Positions 16,345 through 25,377 of a DNA stretch of 64,000 nucleotides are shown here, piece by piece. Location of the stretch: the NCBI GenBank assembly GCA_002403335.1, contig DHHO01000006.1:124001-188000 (forward strand), in the 5' to 3' direction. The translations under genes were made by a program, and so were the position numbers. The notes below the pieces were generated by a model. That model made no database searches. It was not told the origin of the DNA and saw nothing but the letters and a program-made list of their open reading frames with translations. Positions within the stretch are counted from its first letter, which is position 1, and every line of letters begins with the position of its first letter. The DNA comes from Caldiserica bacterium UBA4770 (GTDB lineage: Bacteria; Caldisericota; Caldisericia; Caldisericales; Caldisericaceae).

Positions 16345-18060
16345 TCAAAAAAACATTTTTAGCAAATCCCTCATAAAGGGGGCCAGGGAATGGCTCGAAC
16401 GAAAATTAGATTTTTCAAAGAACACTAACCCGACTACATCTGGATTTTCGTAAGGTGCAAAGGAAATGAGCCAATGATGGACAATGTCTTTCCCCGCCTC
16501 TGCTGTTCCTGTCTTAGCACAAACTCTTGTATTATTCACCCTGAGAATCCTCATATCTGATTGGTTTGCAAATATCTCCATTCCATCTTTTACCGTTTTA
16601 ATCACCTCTTCTGACATCTCAACTCTTAACCTCTCCTTCTTTCCATACTCTTGAACTATTTTACCATCTTGTGAAACAATTTTCAACATAAAATGAGGAG
16701 TATATTGAACACCCTCATTTGCAATAAGCGAATAAAATGCAGCCATTTCCAGAGGAGTTACAAGAAGATACCCCTGCCCTATTGAGATGTTTGCAGTATC
16801 TCCAATATACCAACTCTCATTATAGGTATCCTTCTTCCATTCAGGTGTTGGAAGGAGCCCTCCTGTCTCATAAGGTATATCCACCCCAGTAGGCTCAGTA
16901 ATTTTGAACATGGAGGCATATTTGTCAATTTCTTCAATGCCTGTCCTTGTCCCAATCGTATAGAAAAAGACGTCACTTGAATTTGCAAGTGCCTCAGCTG
17001 GGGTTTGAAGACCGAAAGCAGCTGGATAAATCCAGTCTTTGAAAACCCGCCCCCCAATTTTTACTGAGTTCCCGCAATATACAGTCGTTTGAGGTTTAAT
17101 CGTATTTGAAGAAAGAGCAGCAATAAGAGTAAGAGGCTTGAATGTTGAGCCAGGTGGATAGCTTGACTGTGTTGCCCTATTAATAAATACTTGTTTTGAT
17201 AGGAGTTTCTGATAATCGCTTTCTGATATCCCTTTAACAAATAGGTTTGGGTCAAATGTGGGATGAGAAACCATTGCAATAATTTCCCCATTAGCCGGGT
17301 CCATGGCAATTGCAACACCATCTTCGTCTCCAATAATCTTCTCGAGTTCTTTCTGAACATTAATATCGATTGAAAGATAGATGTCGTGCCCCATCACTGA
17401 CGGTTCTTCATAGATAACCTCTTTAACTCTTCCCATAACATCCACAAGTACTTCTTTTTTCCCTTTCTCCCCCCTCAACGCAATTTCGTACTGCATTTCA
17501 ATGCCTTGTTTACCGATAATATCATTATAGTTATAAAATGAATCGGATTGGAGGTCCTCTTTAGTCACTGCTCCAATAAAACCAATGAAATTTGCCCCAA
17601 CTTCACCGAAAGGATAGTATCTCTGACTTGATAGAACCACCTTTATCCCTGGAAGCTCATAGTTATGTTCCTCAATTTTTATAACCTCCTCCGGGGTAAG
17701 GCTCCCCTTCACTTTAACCTCTTCATAATCGGGAAGCCCTGATTGTTCTAAGATTTCTTCAATCTCTTCCACACTCATCCCGATAAATCTCGAAAGCAGT
17801 GATAATTCCTTTTCCCTGGCGTTCATATCCTCAGGAATAATGACAAGTTCGTAAGTAGGGATACTTTCCGCAAGGACAACGCCATTTCTATCAAGAATCC
17901 TTCCTCGCATAGGGGTCTCCTCAAGGATTCTCACACTCCTGTATAGGGATAGTTCCCTGTAATATTCACCCTTCGCAACCTGAAGATAGAAAAGCCGTGA
18001 AGAAAGGATTATAGATATAATGACAATAATGACGTAAAATAATCTTGTTTTCTTATTCAT
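16345..18060 (-). CDS. mrdA: Penicillin-binding protein 2 (class B transpeptidase of elongation)
   Basis: The 571-residue protein begins with a signal anchor (about residues 8-27), then the PBP dimerisation region (RILDRNGVVLAESIPTYELV) and a transpeptidase domain. Catalytic motifs are SSYPPGSTFKP with active-site Ser in STFK (about residue 303), SSD (about 362) and KTGTAEAG (about 515). It cross-links peptidoglycan together with RodA. Its place between mreD and minC is the conserved one. It overlaps mreD by 8 bases. The length is somewhat below the usual 600-650. Confidence 0.94.
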   Translation of the reverse strand: MNKKTRLFYVIIVIISIILSSRLFYLQVAKGEYYRELSLYRSVRILEETPMRGRILDRNGVVLAESIPTYELVIIPEDMNAREKELSLLSRFIGMSVEEIEEILEQSGLPDYEEVKVKGSLTPEEVIKIEEHNYELPGIKVVLSSQRYYPFGEVGANFIGFIGAVTKEDLQSDSFYNYNDIIGKQGIEMQYEIALRGEKGKKEVLVDVMGRVKEVIYEEPSVMGHDIYLSIDINVQKELEKIIGDEDGVAIAMDPANGEIIAMVSHPTFDPNLFVKGISESDYQKLLSKQVFINRATQSSYPPGSTFKPLTLIAALSSNTIKPQTTVYCGNSVKIGGRVFKDWIYPAAFGLQTPAEALANSSDVFFYTIGTRTGIEEIDKYASMFKITEPTGVDIPYETGGLLPTPEWKKDTYNESWYIGDTANISIGQGYLLVTPLEMAAFYSLIANEGVQYTPHFMLKIVSQDGKIVQEYGKKERLRVEMSEEVIKTVKDGMEIFANQSDMRILRVNNTRVCAKTGTAEAGKDIVHHWLISFAPYENPDVVGLVFFEKSNFRSSHSLAPFMRDLLKMFF

Positions 18061-18487
18061 TTATATGCCTTTTATCCCACAACATTTTAACCATACTCCA
18101 GGGAAGTGCAAAAGCCACAGAGAGAGGAAGAAATCGGAGAAATGTTTCGAAATCCCGATTGATAAAAAAAGCAAGTGAAAAAAATATGATAATAAATATT
18201 AATTGTAAAATAAAAGACTTAAATGCATAGGCACTCTCAACGAGATAAACAATGATAGCCCCGAAAAGGCATATAAGTACATAAGTTCCAGATACCGAAC
18301 TCATAAAAAGGTCATAAAAAAGCCCTGCAAAGAAAGCAAATAGTAAATTATGAGGAAAATCAATTATAATGATGACAAGAGAGAGAAACCCAACTGAAAA
18401 TAAAAATCTAGTAAAGCTTGAAATAGAAAAATCTAAAAGCAAAAGAAGAAGGAAGATAATAAAAGTTATGATGATTTTTCTATTCAT
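18053..18487 (-). CDS. mreD: Rod shape-determining protein MreD
   Basis: This is a 144-residue integral membrane protein with about five hydrophobic helices, weakly conserved as is normal for MreD. The identification rests on position between mreC and PBP2, length, and the motif FAGLFYDLFMSSVSGTY in the middle. It links MreC and the elongasome to the membrane. It overlaps mreC by 8 bases and PBP2 by 8. Confidence 0.88.
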   Translation of the reverse strand: MNRKIIITFIIFLLLLLLDFSISSFTRFLFSVGFLSLVIIIIDFPHNLLFAFFAGLFYDLFMSSVSGTYVLICLFGAIIVYLVESAYAFKSFILQLIFIIIFFSLAFFINRDFETFLRFLPLSVAFALPWSMVKMLWDKRHINE

Positions 18488-19298
18488 ATTTCACAAGCAC
18501 AAATACCCTCATAAGATGAGCAAAGTTGAGTACTGGGTCCAGAAAAATTTCTGTTTCGATACTACTTTTTCTATTTATTTTGATGACCTTTCCTACGACA
18601 ATTCCCTCAGGATATATATCGCTATACCCTGTTGTAACATAGATATCCCTGGAGAACACATTCGGTTCCTTCTCTACAATTTCCATCGTAAGAGTGTCAT
18701 TATTCCCTGTTGCGATGTGTATCCCTCCGCGAAGGATGTTTTTTACACCAACCTTGAAAAGGGGATTTGTCGAGATAATAATCTTTGAAGACCTTTCCCC
18801 CACCTCGCTTATCATACCTACGAGGTTTTGAGTCTCCCCATCAGTAGAGTATATAACGGGCATATTTTCCTTTATTCCATCAGTGATTCCTTTGTCTATA
18901 ACGATCGTCTTATCTATAGTACTTACCCCGATTACATTTGCTACACTCAATTCCCAGTTCTTATTCTTTTCTTTTATTGAGAGAGCATTTTTCAAATCTA
19001 TGTTCTCATAGTAAAGACTCATAAGCATTTTATTTCTTTTCTCAAGGTCTGAAAGAGCATCTTTCAGTGCTTTGTTCTCCTTCTCAAGAGCCACCTTCTG
19101 CTTGGCAATTCCCACTGTATTTGAAATATCCTCTGCAAAAGACCTGCATACACTTAGAACATAATTCACTGGCCTGATGAAAATAATCTCTCCTATCACC
19201 CTGAAGGTTACCCCTTGCCCTGCAAGTCCTGCAAAGAGGATAAGAAGAGACACGATAATTAATATAATTAATATTCTCTTTCCTTGATTCTTTTCCAA
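18480..19298 (-). CDS. mreC: Rod shape-determining protein MreC
   Basis: The 272-residue product has an N-terminal transmembrane helix (about residues 8-28), a coiled coil (about 68-110) and the MreC beta-barrel domain. The domain has ANVIGVSTIDKTIVIDKGITDGIKENMPV, then VGMISEVGERSSKI and VTTGYSDIYPEGIVVGKV. MreC organises PBP2 and RodA outside the membrane. It lies one base after mreB and overlaps mreD. Confidence 0.94.
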   Translation of the reverse strand: MEKNQGKRILIILIIVSLLILFAGLAGQGVTFRVIGEIIFIRPVNYVLSVCRSFAEDISNTVGIAKQKVALEKENKALKDALSDLEKRNKMLMSLYYENIDLKNALSIKEKNKNWELSVANVIGVSTIDKTIVIDKGITDGIKENMPVIYSTDGETQNLVGMISEVGERSSKIIISTNPLFKVGVKNILRGGIHIATGNNDTLTMEIVEKEPNVFSRDIYVTTGYSDIYPEGIVVGKVIKINRKSSIETEIFLDPVLNFAHLMRVFVLVKYE

Positions 19299-19299
19299 T

Positions 19300-20307
19300 T
19301 TAGGAAGTGGAGATTGCTTCTTTAAAAAAGTCGAGGTCTTCTAATGCCTTCCCGGCACCTATTGCTACTGCAGAAAGAGGATCTTCAGCAATATTCACAA
19401 GCATTCCCGTTCTCTGGGATATAAATTTGTCAATATTTCTGAGAAGAGAGCCCCCTCCAGAAAGCATTATGCCTCTGTCAATAATATCAGCTGCAAGCTC
19501 GGGAGGTGTAATTTCAAGTGTCGCCTTTATCGTATCCAGAATCTCCTCAAGCACAGGCTGTAAAGCCTTTCTCACTTCCTCAGAAGAAATGACAATTGAC
19601 TTGGGGAGACCATCAATGAGGTCCCTACCTCTTACTTCCATCTTTTCTTCTTTGTCAAGTGGATAAGCGGAACCGAGCTTCATTTTTACTTGCTCTGCAC
19701 TTGTTTCCCCTACAAATAGACTATATTGTCTTTTAAGAAAAGTAACTATTGCTTCTGTCATTTCATTTCCAGCAATTCTCGTTGATCGAACAACAACAAT
19801 ACCCCTAAGAGAAATTACAGCCACTTCAGCAGTCCCCCCACCAATATCAACAATCATTGAGCCCCTTGGCTCAGCAATGGGAAGTCCTGCACCTATTGCC
19901 GCCGCCATTGGTTCATTGATAGTGAATGCTTGCCTTGCACCTGCACGAATTGCCGCCTCAATAACTGCCTTTTTTTCAACCTGTGTGATGCCACAAGGGA
20001 TACCAACCAATAAAGTTGGCCTGAATATACCTCTTTTCCCTCCCGCCTTCGAAATAAAATAATCAAGCATCAATTCCGTTGTGTCAAAATCTGCAATGAC
20101 TCCATCTCTAATTGGTTGAGAGATATTGATTTCGAATGGAGCTCTCCCAGCCATCAGCTTTGCTTCATTACCCACTGCAACAATTTTTTTTGCGGTATTT
20201 ATTGCAATAATGGAGGGCTCTCGTAAGACAATGCCCTTCCCTTTCAAATAAACAACTGTGTTTGCTGTTCCCAAATCAATCGCAAGTTCTTTTGAAAATA
20301 TCGCCAT
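19300..20307 (-). CDS. mreB: Rod shape-determining actin homologue MreB
   Basis: The 335-residue protein has actin-fold phosphate and nucleotide motifs: DLGTANTVVYLKGKGIVLREPS at the N-terminus, NEPMAAAIGAGLP, IVDIGGGTAEVAVISL and the C-terminal GIMLSGGGSLLRNID. MreB filaments guide cell-wall elongation at the membrane. It is of normal length. It lies 10 bases after maf and heads the mreBCD-PBP2-min-rodA segment. Confidence 0.96.
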   Translation of the reverse strand: MAIFSKELAIDLGTANTVVYLKGKGIVLREPSIIAINTAKKIVAVGNEAKLMAGRAPFEINISQPIRDGVIADFDTTELMLDYFISKAGGKRGIFRPTLLVGIPCGITQVEKKAVIEAAIRAGARQAFTINEPMAAAIGAGLPIAEPRGSMIVDIGGGTAEVAVISLRGIVVVRSTRIAGNEMTEAIVTFLKRQYSLFVGETSAEQVKMKLGSAYPLDKEEKMEVRGRDLIDGLPKSIVISSEEVRKALQPVLEEILDTIKATLEITPPELAADIIDRGIMLSGGGSLLRNIDKFISQRTGMLVNIAEDPLSAVAIGAGKALEDLDFFKEAISTS

Positions 20308-20317
20308 ATGTCACCTC

Positions 20318-20878
20318 TCAAATGTTTTTACTGATCTTATCTAAAGCATTTCTTAACGCATATACAGGAAGACCCATTACGTTGTCAACTGGTCCCTTAA
20401 TACCCTCTATAAAGCTAGATGCAATTCCTTGAACTGCATACCCACCAGCCTTATCAATACCTTCTGCCGACTTTACATATACATCGATCTCTTTATCCAG
20501 AATCTTTCTGAAAAGTACTACAGTTTTTACAAAGTCGACGACAAATATGTCTTTTAAAATAACAGCAACCCCTGAATAAACATTATGCTTCTTCTCTGAA
20601 AGCATCTCTAACATAGCCTTGTTTTCTTTTTGATTTTCCGGTTTTCCTAAAATTTTTCCATCTAACTCCACAACAGTGTCCACGCCCACAATAGGGTAGA
20701 CATCATTTTTGTCCCTCACCGAATACGCCTTTCCATAGGCATTATGTATAACTGTTTTTATGGGGTCTAATGGAAATATTTTTTCTTTGTAATCTACCTG
20801 TTTAATCTTAACGTCAAAACCCCATCCATTAAGAATGGATATTCTTCGGGGAGAATTAGAAGCAAGTATAATTTTCAT
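20318..20878 (-). CDS. maf: Maf-family nucleotide pyrophosphatase
   Basis: At 186 residues it has the Maf signature ILASNSPRR at the start, VDTVVELDGKILGKPENQ and the later YAVQGIASSFIEGIKGPVDN. The family hydrolyses non-canonical or modified nucleoside triphosphates (dTTP/UTP or m7GTP subgroup). The two active-site regions are intact. It overlaps the DUF4321 gene by 4 bases and directly precedes mreB, the arrangement of many Firmicutes. Confidence 0.92.
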   Translation of the reverse strand: MKIILASNSPRRISILNGWGFDVKIKQVDYKEKIFPLDPIKTVIHNAYGKAYSVRDKNDVYPIVGVDTVVELDGKILGKPENQKENKAMLEMLSEKKHNVYSGVAVILKDIFVVDFVKTVVLFRKILDKEIDVYVKSAEGIDKAGGYAVQGIASSFIEGIKGPVDNVMGLPVYALRNALDKISKNI

Positions 20879-21117
20879 AGGGCAAAAAATAAGTATAGAA
20901 ACAAAAGGACACCAATAATTGTACCAACATTCAGATAAAACTGAATACCAATTGTTACATCAAAAATAACAAGTTTCAGTGTAAAAGGGGTAAAACCGAA
21001 AGAGACAGAGGCATCAATTGTAGGGAATACCTTACCAAGAACTATACCTAAAAGAGTGCCGAGGATGGCACCAAGGAAAATGTAAAAAATAAGTAAGGCA
21101 ATTCTCTCACGTTTCAT
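20875..21117 (-). CDS. DUF4321 small membrane protein
   Basis: The 80-residue protein has two to three hydrophobic segments. Length, the pattern FLGAILGTLLGIVLGKVFP and the final hydrophobic stretch GTIIGVLLFLYLF match DUF4321, whose members often sit next to maf. Function unknown. It overlaps the Gx transporter-like gene upstream by 11 bases and maf downstream by 4 bases. Confidence 0.72.
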   Translation of the reverse strand: MKRERIALLIFYIFLGAILGTLLGIVLGKVFPTIDASVSFGFTPFTLKLVIFDVTIGIQFYLNVGTIIGVLLFLYLFFAL

Positions 21118-21631
21118 TGCTAATATTAACCTTTTTCAGCTTATTATATAAAAGTTGGGATAATATTCCAATAATCCAACCACTGACTCCGCCCAAAAAC
21201 AATAGAACAGGCAAATAGTAGAAAAACGCCTTATTTCTTGTAATTAATATGACAACAAGGAATTGAGCAAAGTTATTTATAATACCACCAATAATACTGA
21301 TTCCAATGACACTGAAATGTCTTTTGAAAAGCTTATAAATAAGTGCCATTACTATTGCAGCAGAAGTAGCTCCTATAACACTTGTACCGAGAGGGATGGG
21401 ATTAAGAGCCCCTTTTATAAGAGAACCTATTGTTGACCTCAATAATGCCGTAAGTATACATGCCCCCTCTCCAAAAAGGAGGAGGGCAAGAACAGATACA
21501 ATATTTGCAAGACCAATCCTTACACCCGGGATGACGCTAAAAAAAGACGGTTCAAAAAGGTTTAAAACAATACCAAAGGCAATAAGTACTGATATATAGG
21601 CAAGCTTCTTAAGTTCAGTAGGTTGTTCCAT
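21107..21631 (-). CDS. Gx transporter / heptaprenyl diphosphate synthase component I family membrane protein
   Basis: From the ATG at 21631 the product is 174 residues with about five membrane helices. It carries the family features IAFGIVLNLFEPSFFSVIPGVRIGLANI and GALNPIPLGTSVIGATSAA. The family (Hpre_diP_synt_I/Gx transporter) is related to ECF-type substrate-binding membrane proteins. The enzyme name is historical and a transport role is more likely. I chose 21631 because GGAGGGAG lies 11 bases upstream; longer starts would run deep into the NusG-II gene. It forms a cassette with apbE and the NusG-II gene. Confidence 0.78.
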   Translation of the reverse strand: MEQPTELKKLAYISVLIAFGIVLNLFEPSFFSVIPGVRIGLANIVSVLALLLFGEGACILTALLRSTIGSLIKGALNPIPLGTSVIGATSAAIVMALIYKLFKRHFSVIGISIIGGIINNFAQFLVVILITRNKAFFYYLPVLLFLGGVSGWIIGILSQLLYNKLKKVNISNET

Positions 21632-21977
21632 CAAGTTCGTTGCTCCCTCCATAAATTGTAAGGGTAATCCTGTTAGGAAGGCAAATGATACTTTCCCCTG
21701 TTCTTTCAATCCACCCCTGCAATATACAAAGTTTGTCCTTGCATGTTGAATCTTTAACATGCACCCTGCGGTCCAGTACCTCAATATCCACATGCCCTTC
21801 CTTACTTTCAACATGGAAAATTCCATCACTATCTAAGGGAATGGTGTACATCTTTTTCCCATCCACATTAACCACTACTTCCAAGGCATTCATATAGCTG
21901 CTTGCATAACCATTGAAAAGTACAAATATGCATACTATAACAAGGAATACAATAATTAGCTTATCACCTTGTTTCAA
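21615..21977 (-). CDS. NusG domain II-containing exported protein
   Basis: The 120-residue protein has an N-terminal membrane helix or signal (about residues 8-28) and then a NusG_II-type beta domain. The typical segment with cysteines is present: VKDSTCKDKLCILQGWI, then GESIICLPNR. This domain is common next to apbE and the Gx transporter family in anaerobes and has been linked to extracytoplasmic flavin/redox systems. It overlaps apbE by 14 bases and the Gx gene by 17. Its role as a redox partner is inference from context. Confidence 0.8.
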   Translation of the reverse strand: MKQGDKLIIVFLVIVCIFVLFNGYASSYMNALEVVVNVDGKKMYTIPLDSDGIFHVESKEGHVDIEVLDRRVHVKDSTCKDKLCILQGWIERTGESIICLPNRITLTIYGGSNELDGTTY

Positions 21978-22962
21978 GTTTCAAATACTCCTTTATCCCT
22001 TCCGTTGCATAAACTTCAAGGTTTGAATCAACAACAACGGCCTCAACAGCAACCTCTCTTGCTATTTTGAATGCGTAATCTTGCCCCTTCACAAAGAACG
22101 CAGTGGAGAGTGCATCACCAATATAGCCACTATCAGAAATCACGCTTACCGAGGTAATTAATGCTGACGGATACCCATTAAAAGGATTAATAATATGGCA
22201 GTATCTTTTATCACCATTCATGAAAAATCTCTCATAATCACCGGATGTTGAAATAAATTTTGTTCCAGTAACTTCAATCTCTCCAATGATTCCTTCTCTT
22301 CGAGGATGTTTAATCCCAATCTTCCAGCTTCCACTTTGAGGATTCTTATATGTCAGGATGTTTCCCCCCAGATTTACAATCGCACATTCAACTTCATACT
22401 TATCAAGGATTTCTTTGATTTTATCAAGTGTATACCCCTTGGCAATGCCTCCAAGGTCAATACGCGCTCCTTTATTTTTAAGCTTCACAGAGGAGTCCGT
22501 AATCTCTATGTTCTCTATGCCTACTGATTCAAGGGCATCTTTTATCTCTTCTTCCCCTGGGACTTTGTAATTTCCATCTTTAAATCCCCATAAAGCCTCG
22601 ACGGGTGCAATTGTGATATCAAAACTCCCATCGCTCATCTTAAAGCAGTCAATTGCCTTATTTATAATATCAATCGTATCCTCACTTACTTTTTCAAAGT
22701 TATTACCTGCACTCTTATTTATCCTTGAGACATCTGAAGCTTCCGAGAAGTCATCGAACAACCCATTCAAATAATTAATCTCTTCTATGACGGCATCCAT
22801 TGCTTCTTTTCTTTCTTTTCCTGCAATCTTTATATTTGCGATTGTATTCATAGAGTAGATTTCTTCAGTGAGAAATTTGTCCTTTTGATTGCCCCTCAAA
22901 ACAAGAAAAGCAGAAATAATGGCAATAACAACAAATAAGAGGGTCAGTAATCTTTTATTCAA
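21964..22962 (-). CDS. apbE: FAD:protein FMN transferase (ApbE family)
   Basis: The 332-residue product has an N-terminal hydrophobic anchor without a lipobox Cys. The ApbE fold motifs are YSMNTIANIKIAG, GSFDITIAPVEALWGF, RIDLGGIAKGYTLDKI and AIVNLGGNILTY, with VISDSGYIGDALSTAFFVKG near the end. ApbE moves FMN from FAD to Thr/Ser of target proteins such as Rnf/Nqr subunits, outside the membrane and with Mg2+. The flavinylated target is not in this window. It overlaps amrS by 8 bases and is followed by the NusG-II gene. Confidence 0.9.
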   Translation of the reverse strand: MNKRLLTLLFVVIAIISAFLVLRGNQKDKFLTEEIYSMNTIANIKIAGKERKEAMDAVIEEINYLNGLFDDFSEASDVSRINKSAGNNFEKVSEDTIDIINKAIDCFKMSDGSFDITIAPVEALWGFKDGNYKVPGEEEIKDALESVGIENIEITDSSVKLKNKGARIDLGGIAKGYTLDKIKEILDKYEVECAIVNLGGNILTYKNPQSGSWKIGIKHPRREGIIGEIEVTGTKFISTSGDYERFFMNGDKRYCHIINPFNGYPSALITSVSVISDSGYIGDALSTAFFVKGQDYAFKIAREVAVEAVVVDSNLEVYATEGIKEYLKLETR

Positions 22963-23977
22963 TAATGTTCAGTTCCTCTCCACAGTAATCGCATCTTCCA
23001 TTGGAAGTATGTTTTTCAAGAAGGTCAAATCCATATCTTTTGATAACCCTTCTCTTACATTTCGGACAGTATGTATCATCATAAGGGTGTCCGAGTACAT
23101 TACCCGTGTATACAAAATCAAGTCCTTCCTCAAGCCCGATTTCTCTCACCCTTTCAAGGGTTTCTATCGGTGTTGCATTGAGGTTTGAAAGTTCAAGATA
23201 CGGAAAAAACCTTGTTACATGCCACGGTGTTTTCTTTCCAAGATTATTTCGAATCCACGAGGCAAGTGCCCTGAGCTCACTTTCACTATCATTAATGGTT
23301 GGAATAATATTTGTAACAACCTCCACATGCATGTTCCATTTTGTTTTTGCATAGATTGTTGTTTCAAGTATCTTTCTCCAATCAAAGATAGAGGTAATCT
23401 TTCTATAAGAGTCATCTGAAAAAGCCTTTATATCGACACGAAATGCTTCAAGATATGGGCCAATTACATCAAGTGCATCGGGTGTAATTGAACCATTCGT
23501 TACATAAACAGTATAAAGTCCCTCTTTTTTTGCAAGTTTTGCAGATTCCAGTGTATATTCAAACCAGATGGTGGGTTCATTGTAAGTCCATGCAATTCCT
23601 CTGGCATTATACCTTTTGGCTAATTTAACAGCCTGTTCTGGTGTAACCTTCTCGCTATAAGAATCTATACTTGCCCCGGGTGGAATAAAATGAGAAATAT
23701 CATAATTCTGACAGCCCCTGCACTTGAAATTACACCCCCACGTGCCAAATGAGAGAGCAAGGCTTCCGGGATAAAAGTGATACAAAGGCTTTTTTTCAAT
23801 CGGATCCACTGCATGCGATGAAACATAGGAATTAAGTATGGAATAAAGCGTCCCTCCCTGGTTAATACGCACCTTGCAAACCCCACTTTTTCCGTCCGTA
23901 ATAACACACCTGAAGTGGCACAGATTGCATTTCACCTTTTTACCTTCCAACTTTTCCCACATCAATGCTTCTTCCAT
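22955..23977 (-). CDS. amrS: AmmeMemoRadiSam system radical SAM enzyme
   Basis: The 340-residue protein has a Cys motif at the N-terminus (CNLCHFRC), the radical SAM motif CNFKCRGC (about residue 80-90) within LSFGTWGC-N, and a C-terminal zinc-ribbon-like pair (CPKC, CDYC). This set is characteristic of AmrS, related to pyruvate formate-lyase activating enzymes. Its usual partners AMMECR1 and Memo are not in the window. The family's reaction is not established. The ATG overlaps the nfnB stop (TAATG), with AAGGAAGG upstream. Confidence 0.88.
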   Translation of the reverse strand: MEEALMWEKLEGKKVKCNLCHFRCVITDGKSGVCKVRINQGGTLYSILNSYVSSHAVDPIEKKPLYHFYPGSLALSFGTWGCNFKCRGCQNYDISHFIPPGASIDSYSEKVTPEQAVKLAKRYNARGIAWTYNEPTIWFEYTLESAKLAKKEGLYTVYVTNGSITPDALDVIGPYLEAFRVDIKAFSDDSYRKITSIFDWRKILETTIYAKTKWNMHVEVVTNIIPTINDSESELRALASWIRNNLGKKTPWHVTRFFPYLELSNLNATPIETLERVREIGLEEGLDFVYTGNVLGHPYDDTYCPKCKRRVIKRYGFDLLEKHTSNGRCDYCGEELNIIE

Positions 23978-25377
23978 TAGCTACCTTCCTTGAGATACCT
24001 ATCAATAGAGGCTGCTGCAGTTCTGCCTGCACCCATTGCCGTTATGACTGTTGCAGAGCCGGTTACAATATCACCACCTGCAAAAACACCTTTTATTGAC
24101 GTATTCCCATCTGCATCTGCCAGGATTTCACCCTGCCTTCCTATAGAAAGTCCTGGAGTTGTTATTGAGATAATAGGATTGGGAAGTGTACCTATTGCAA
24201 CAATTGCCTGGTCTATATCGATACGAAATTCAGAGCCTTCTATGGGAACTGGCCGTTTCCTCCCAGAGGCATCTTCCTCTCCCAATGTCATCCTGAGACA
24301 TTCAACCTGTTTTACAAATCCCTTTTCATCACCAATATATTTTACAGGATTCGTAAGGAGCATAAATTCAATTCCTTCTTCCTCTGCATGTACAACTTCC
24401 TCCACTCTTGCAGGCATTTCATTTCTCGACCTTCTGTAGATAAGGTAAACATGCTCAGCCCCCATCCTTAAGGAGGTCCTTGCTGCATCCATTGCAACAT
24501 TTCCGCCTCCAATAACTGCTACCCTCTTCCCTTTCTTTATAGGTGTATCAAACTCAGGAAATTTAAATGCCTTCATAAGGTTAACCCTGGTAAGATATTC
24601 ATTTGCAGAATATATTCCGTCAAGGTTTTCTCCCTCTATCCGCATAAATTGCGGAGCACCGGCTCCGCTTCCTATAAATACTGCGCTGAAACCTCTTTTA
24701 AACAGGTCCTCAATGGTTGCAGTCCTTCCCACAAGGAAATCAAAAACAAAGGAAACTCCTAACTCCTGTAAAAAGCAAATCTCATAATTGACAATTCTTT
24801 TGGGCAACCTGAACTCGGGAATACCGTATGTTAAAACTCCACCTCCCTTATGAAAAGCCTCAAATATAGTAGCACTATAACCCATCTTCACAAGGTCCAC
24901 TGAACAAGAAAGGCTTGCAGGTCCTGAACCAATAAGTGCGACACTCCTACCTGTGGGGTCTATCTTACTTATAGACACCCTCTTTTTCCCCTGGTTTTTG
25001 TTGAATTCCCAGTCTGCAATATATCTCTCAAGCCTTCCTATAGAAACAGGATCTCCAACCTTGCCTACCACGCACAATGCCTGGCATTGATCCTCCTGTG
25101 GACAAATCCTTCCTGTTACTCCGGGAAGAAGATTTGTTTCATTCATAATATCAATTGCGCTCTGAAGCTTATCTTCCTTTATTGCCTTAATAAAGGCAGG
25201 AATGTCTACATGAACAGGGCATCCACTTACACAGGGGTGGACGGGGCATTGTATGCAACGACTTGCTTCAAGAATTGCCTCTTCCTTAGTGTAACCGAGA
25301 GGAACCTCCTCAAAATTTTTCTTTCTCACTTCAGGAGGCTGCTCCTTCATAGGAATCTGTTCCTTTATAAGTTTCAT
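23977..25377 (-). CDS. nfnB: NfnB-like / glutamate synthase small-chain-like NADPH:ferredoxin oxidoreductase subunit
   Basis: At 466 residues it has the N-terminal cysteine clusters for two [4Fe-4S] centres (CIQCPVHPCVSGCPVH and CPQEDQCQALC). Two nucleotide-binding folds follow: ALIGSGPASLSC for FAD, VIGGGNVAMDAART for NAD(P), and GVFAGGDIVTGSATVI near the end. Alone it would be called a homotetrameric glutamate synthase small subunit. Next to nfnA it is best read as NfnB, the subunit of electron-bifurcating NADH-dependent ferredoxin:NADP+ oxidoreductase. It overlaps nfnA by 4 bases. Confidence 0.88.
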   Translation of the reverse strand: MKLIKEQIPMKEQPPEVRKKNFEEVPLGYTKEEAILEASRCIQCPVHPCVSGCPVHVDIPAFIKAIKEDKLQSAIDIMNETNLLPGVTGRICPQEDQCQALCVVGKVGDPVSIGRLERYIADWEFNKNQGKKRVSISKIDPTGRSVALIGSGPASLSCSVDLVKMGYSATIFEAFHKGGGVLTYGIPEFRLPKRIVNYEICFLQELGVSFVFDFLVGRTATIEDLFKRGFSAVFIGSGAGAPQFMRIEGENLDGIYSANEYLTRVNLMKAFKFPEFDTPIKKGKRVAVIGGGNVAMDAARTSLRMGAEHVYLIYRRSRNEMPARVEEVVHAEEEGIEFMLLTNPVKYIGDEKGFVKQVECLRMTLGEEDASGRKRPVPIEGSEFRIDIDQAIVAIGTLPNPIISITTPGLSIGRQGEILADADGNTSIKGVFAGGDIVTGSATVITAMGAGRTAAASIDRYLKEGS

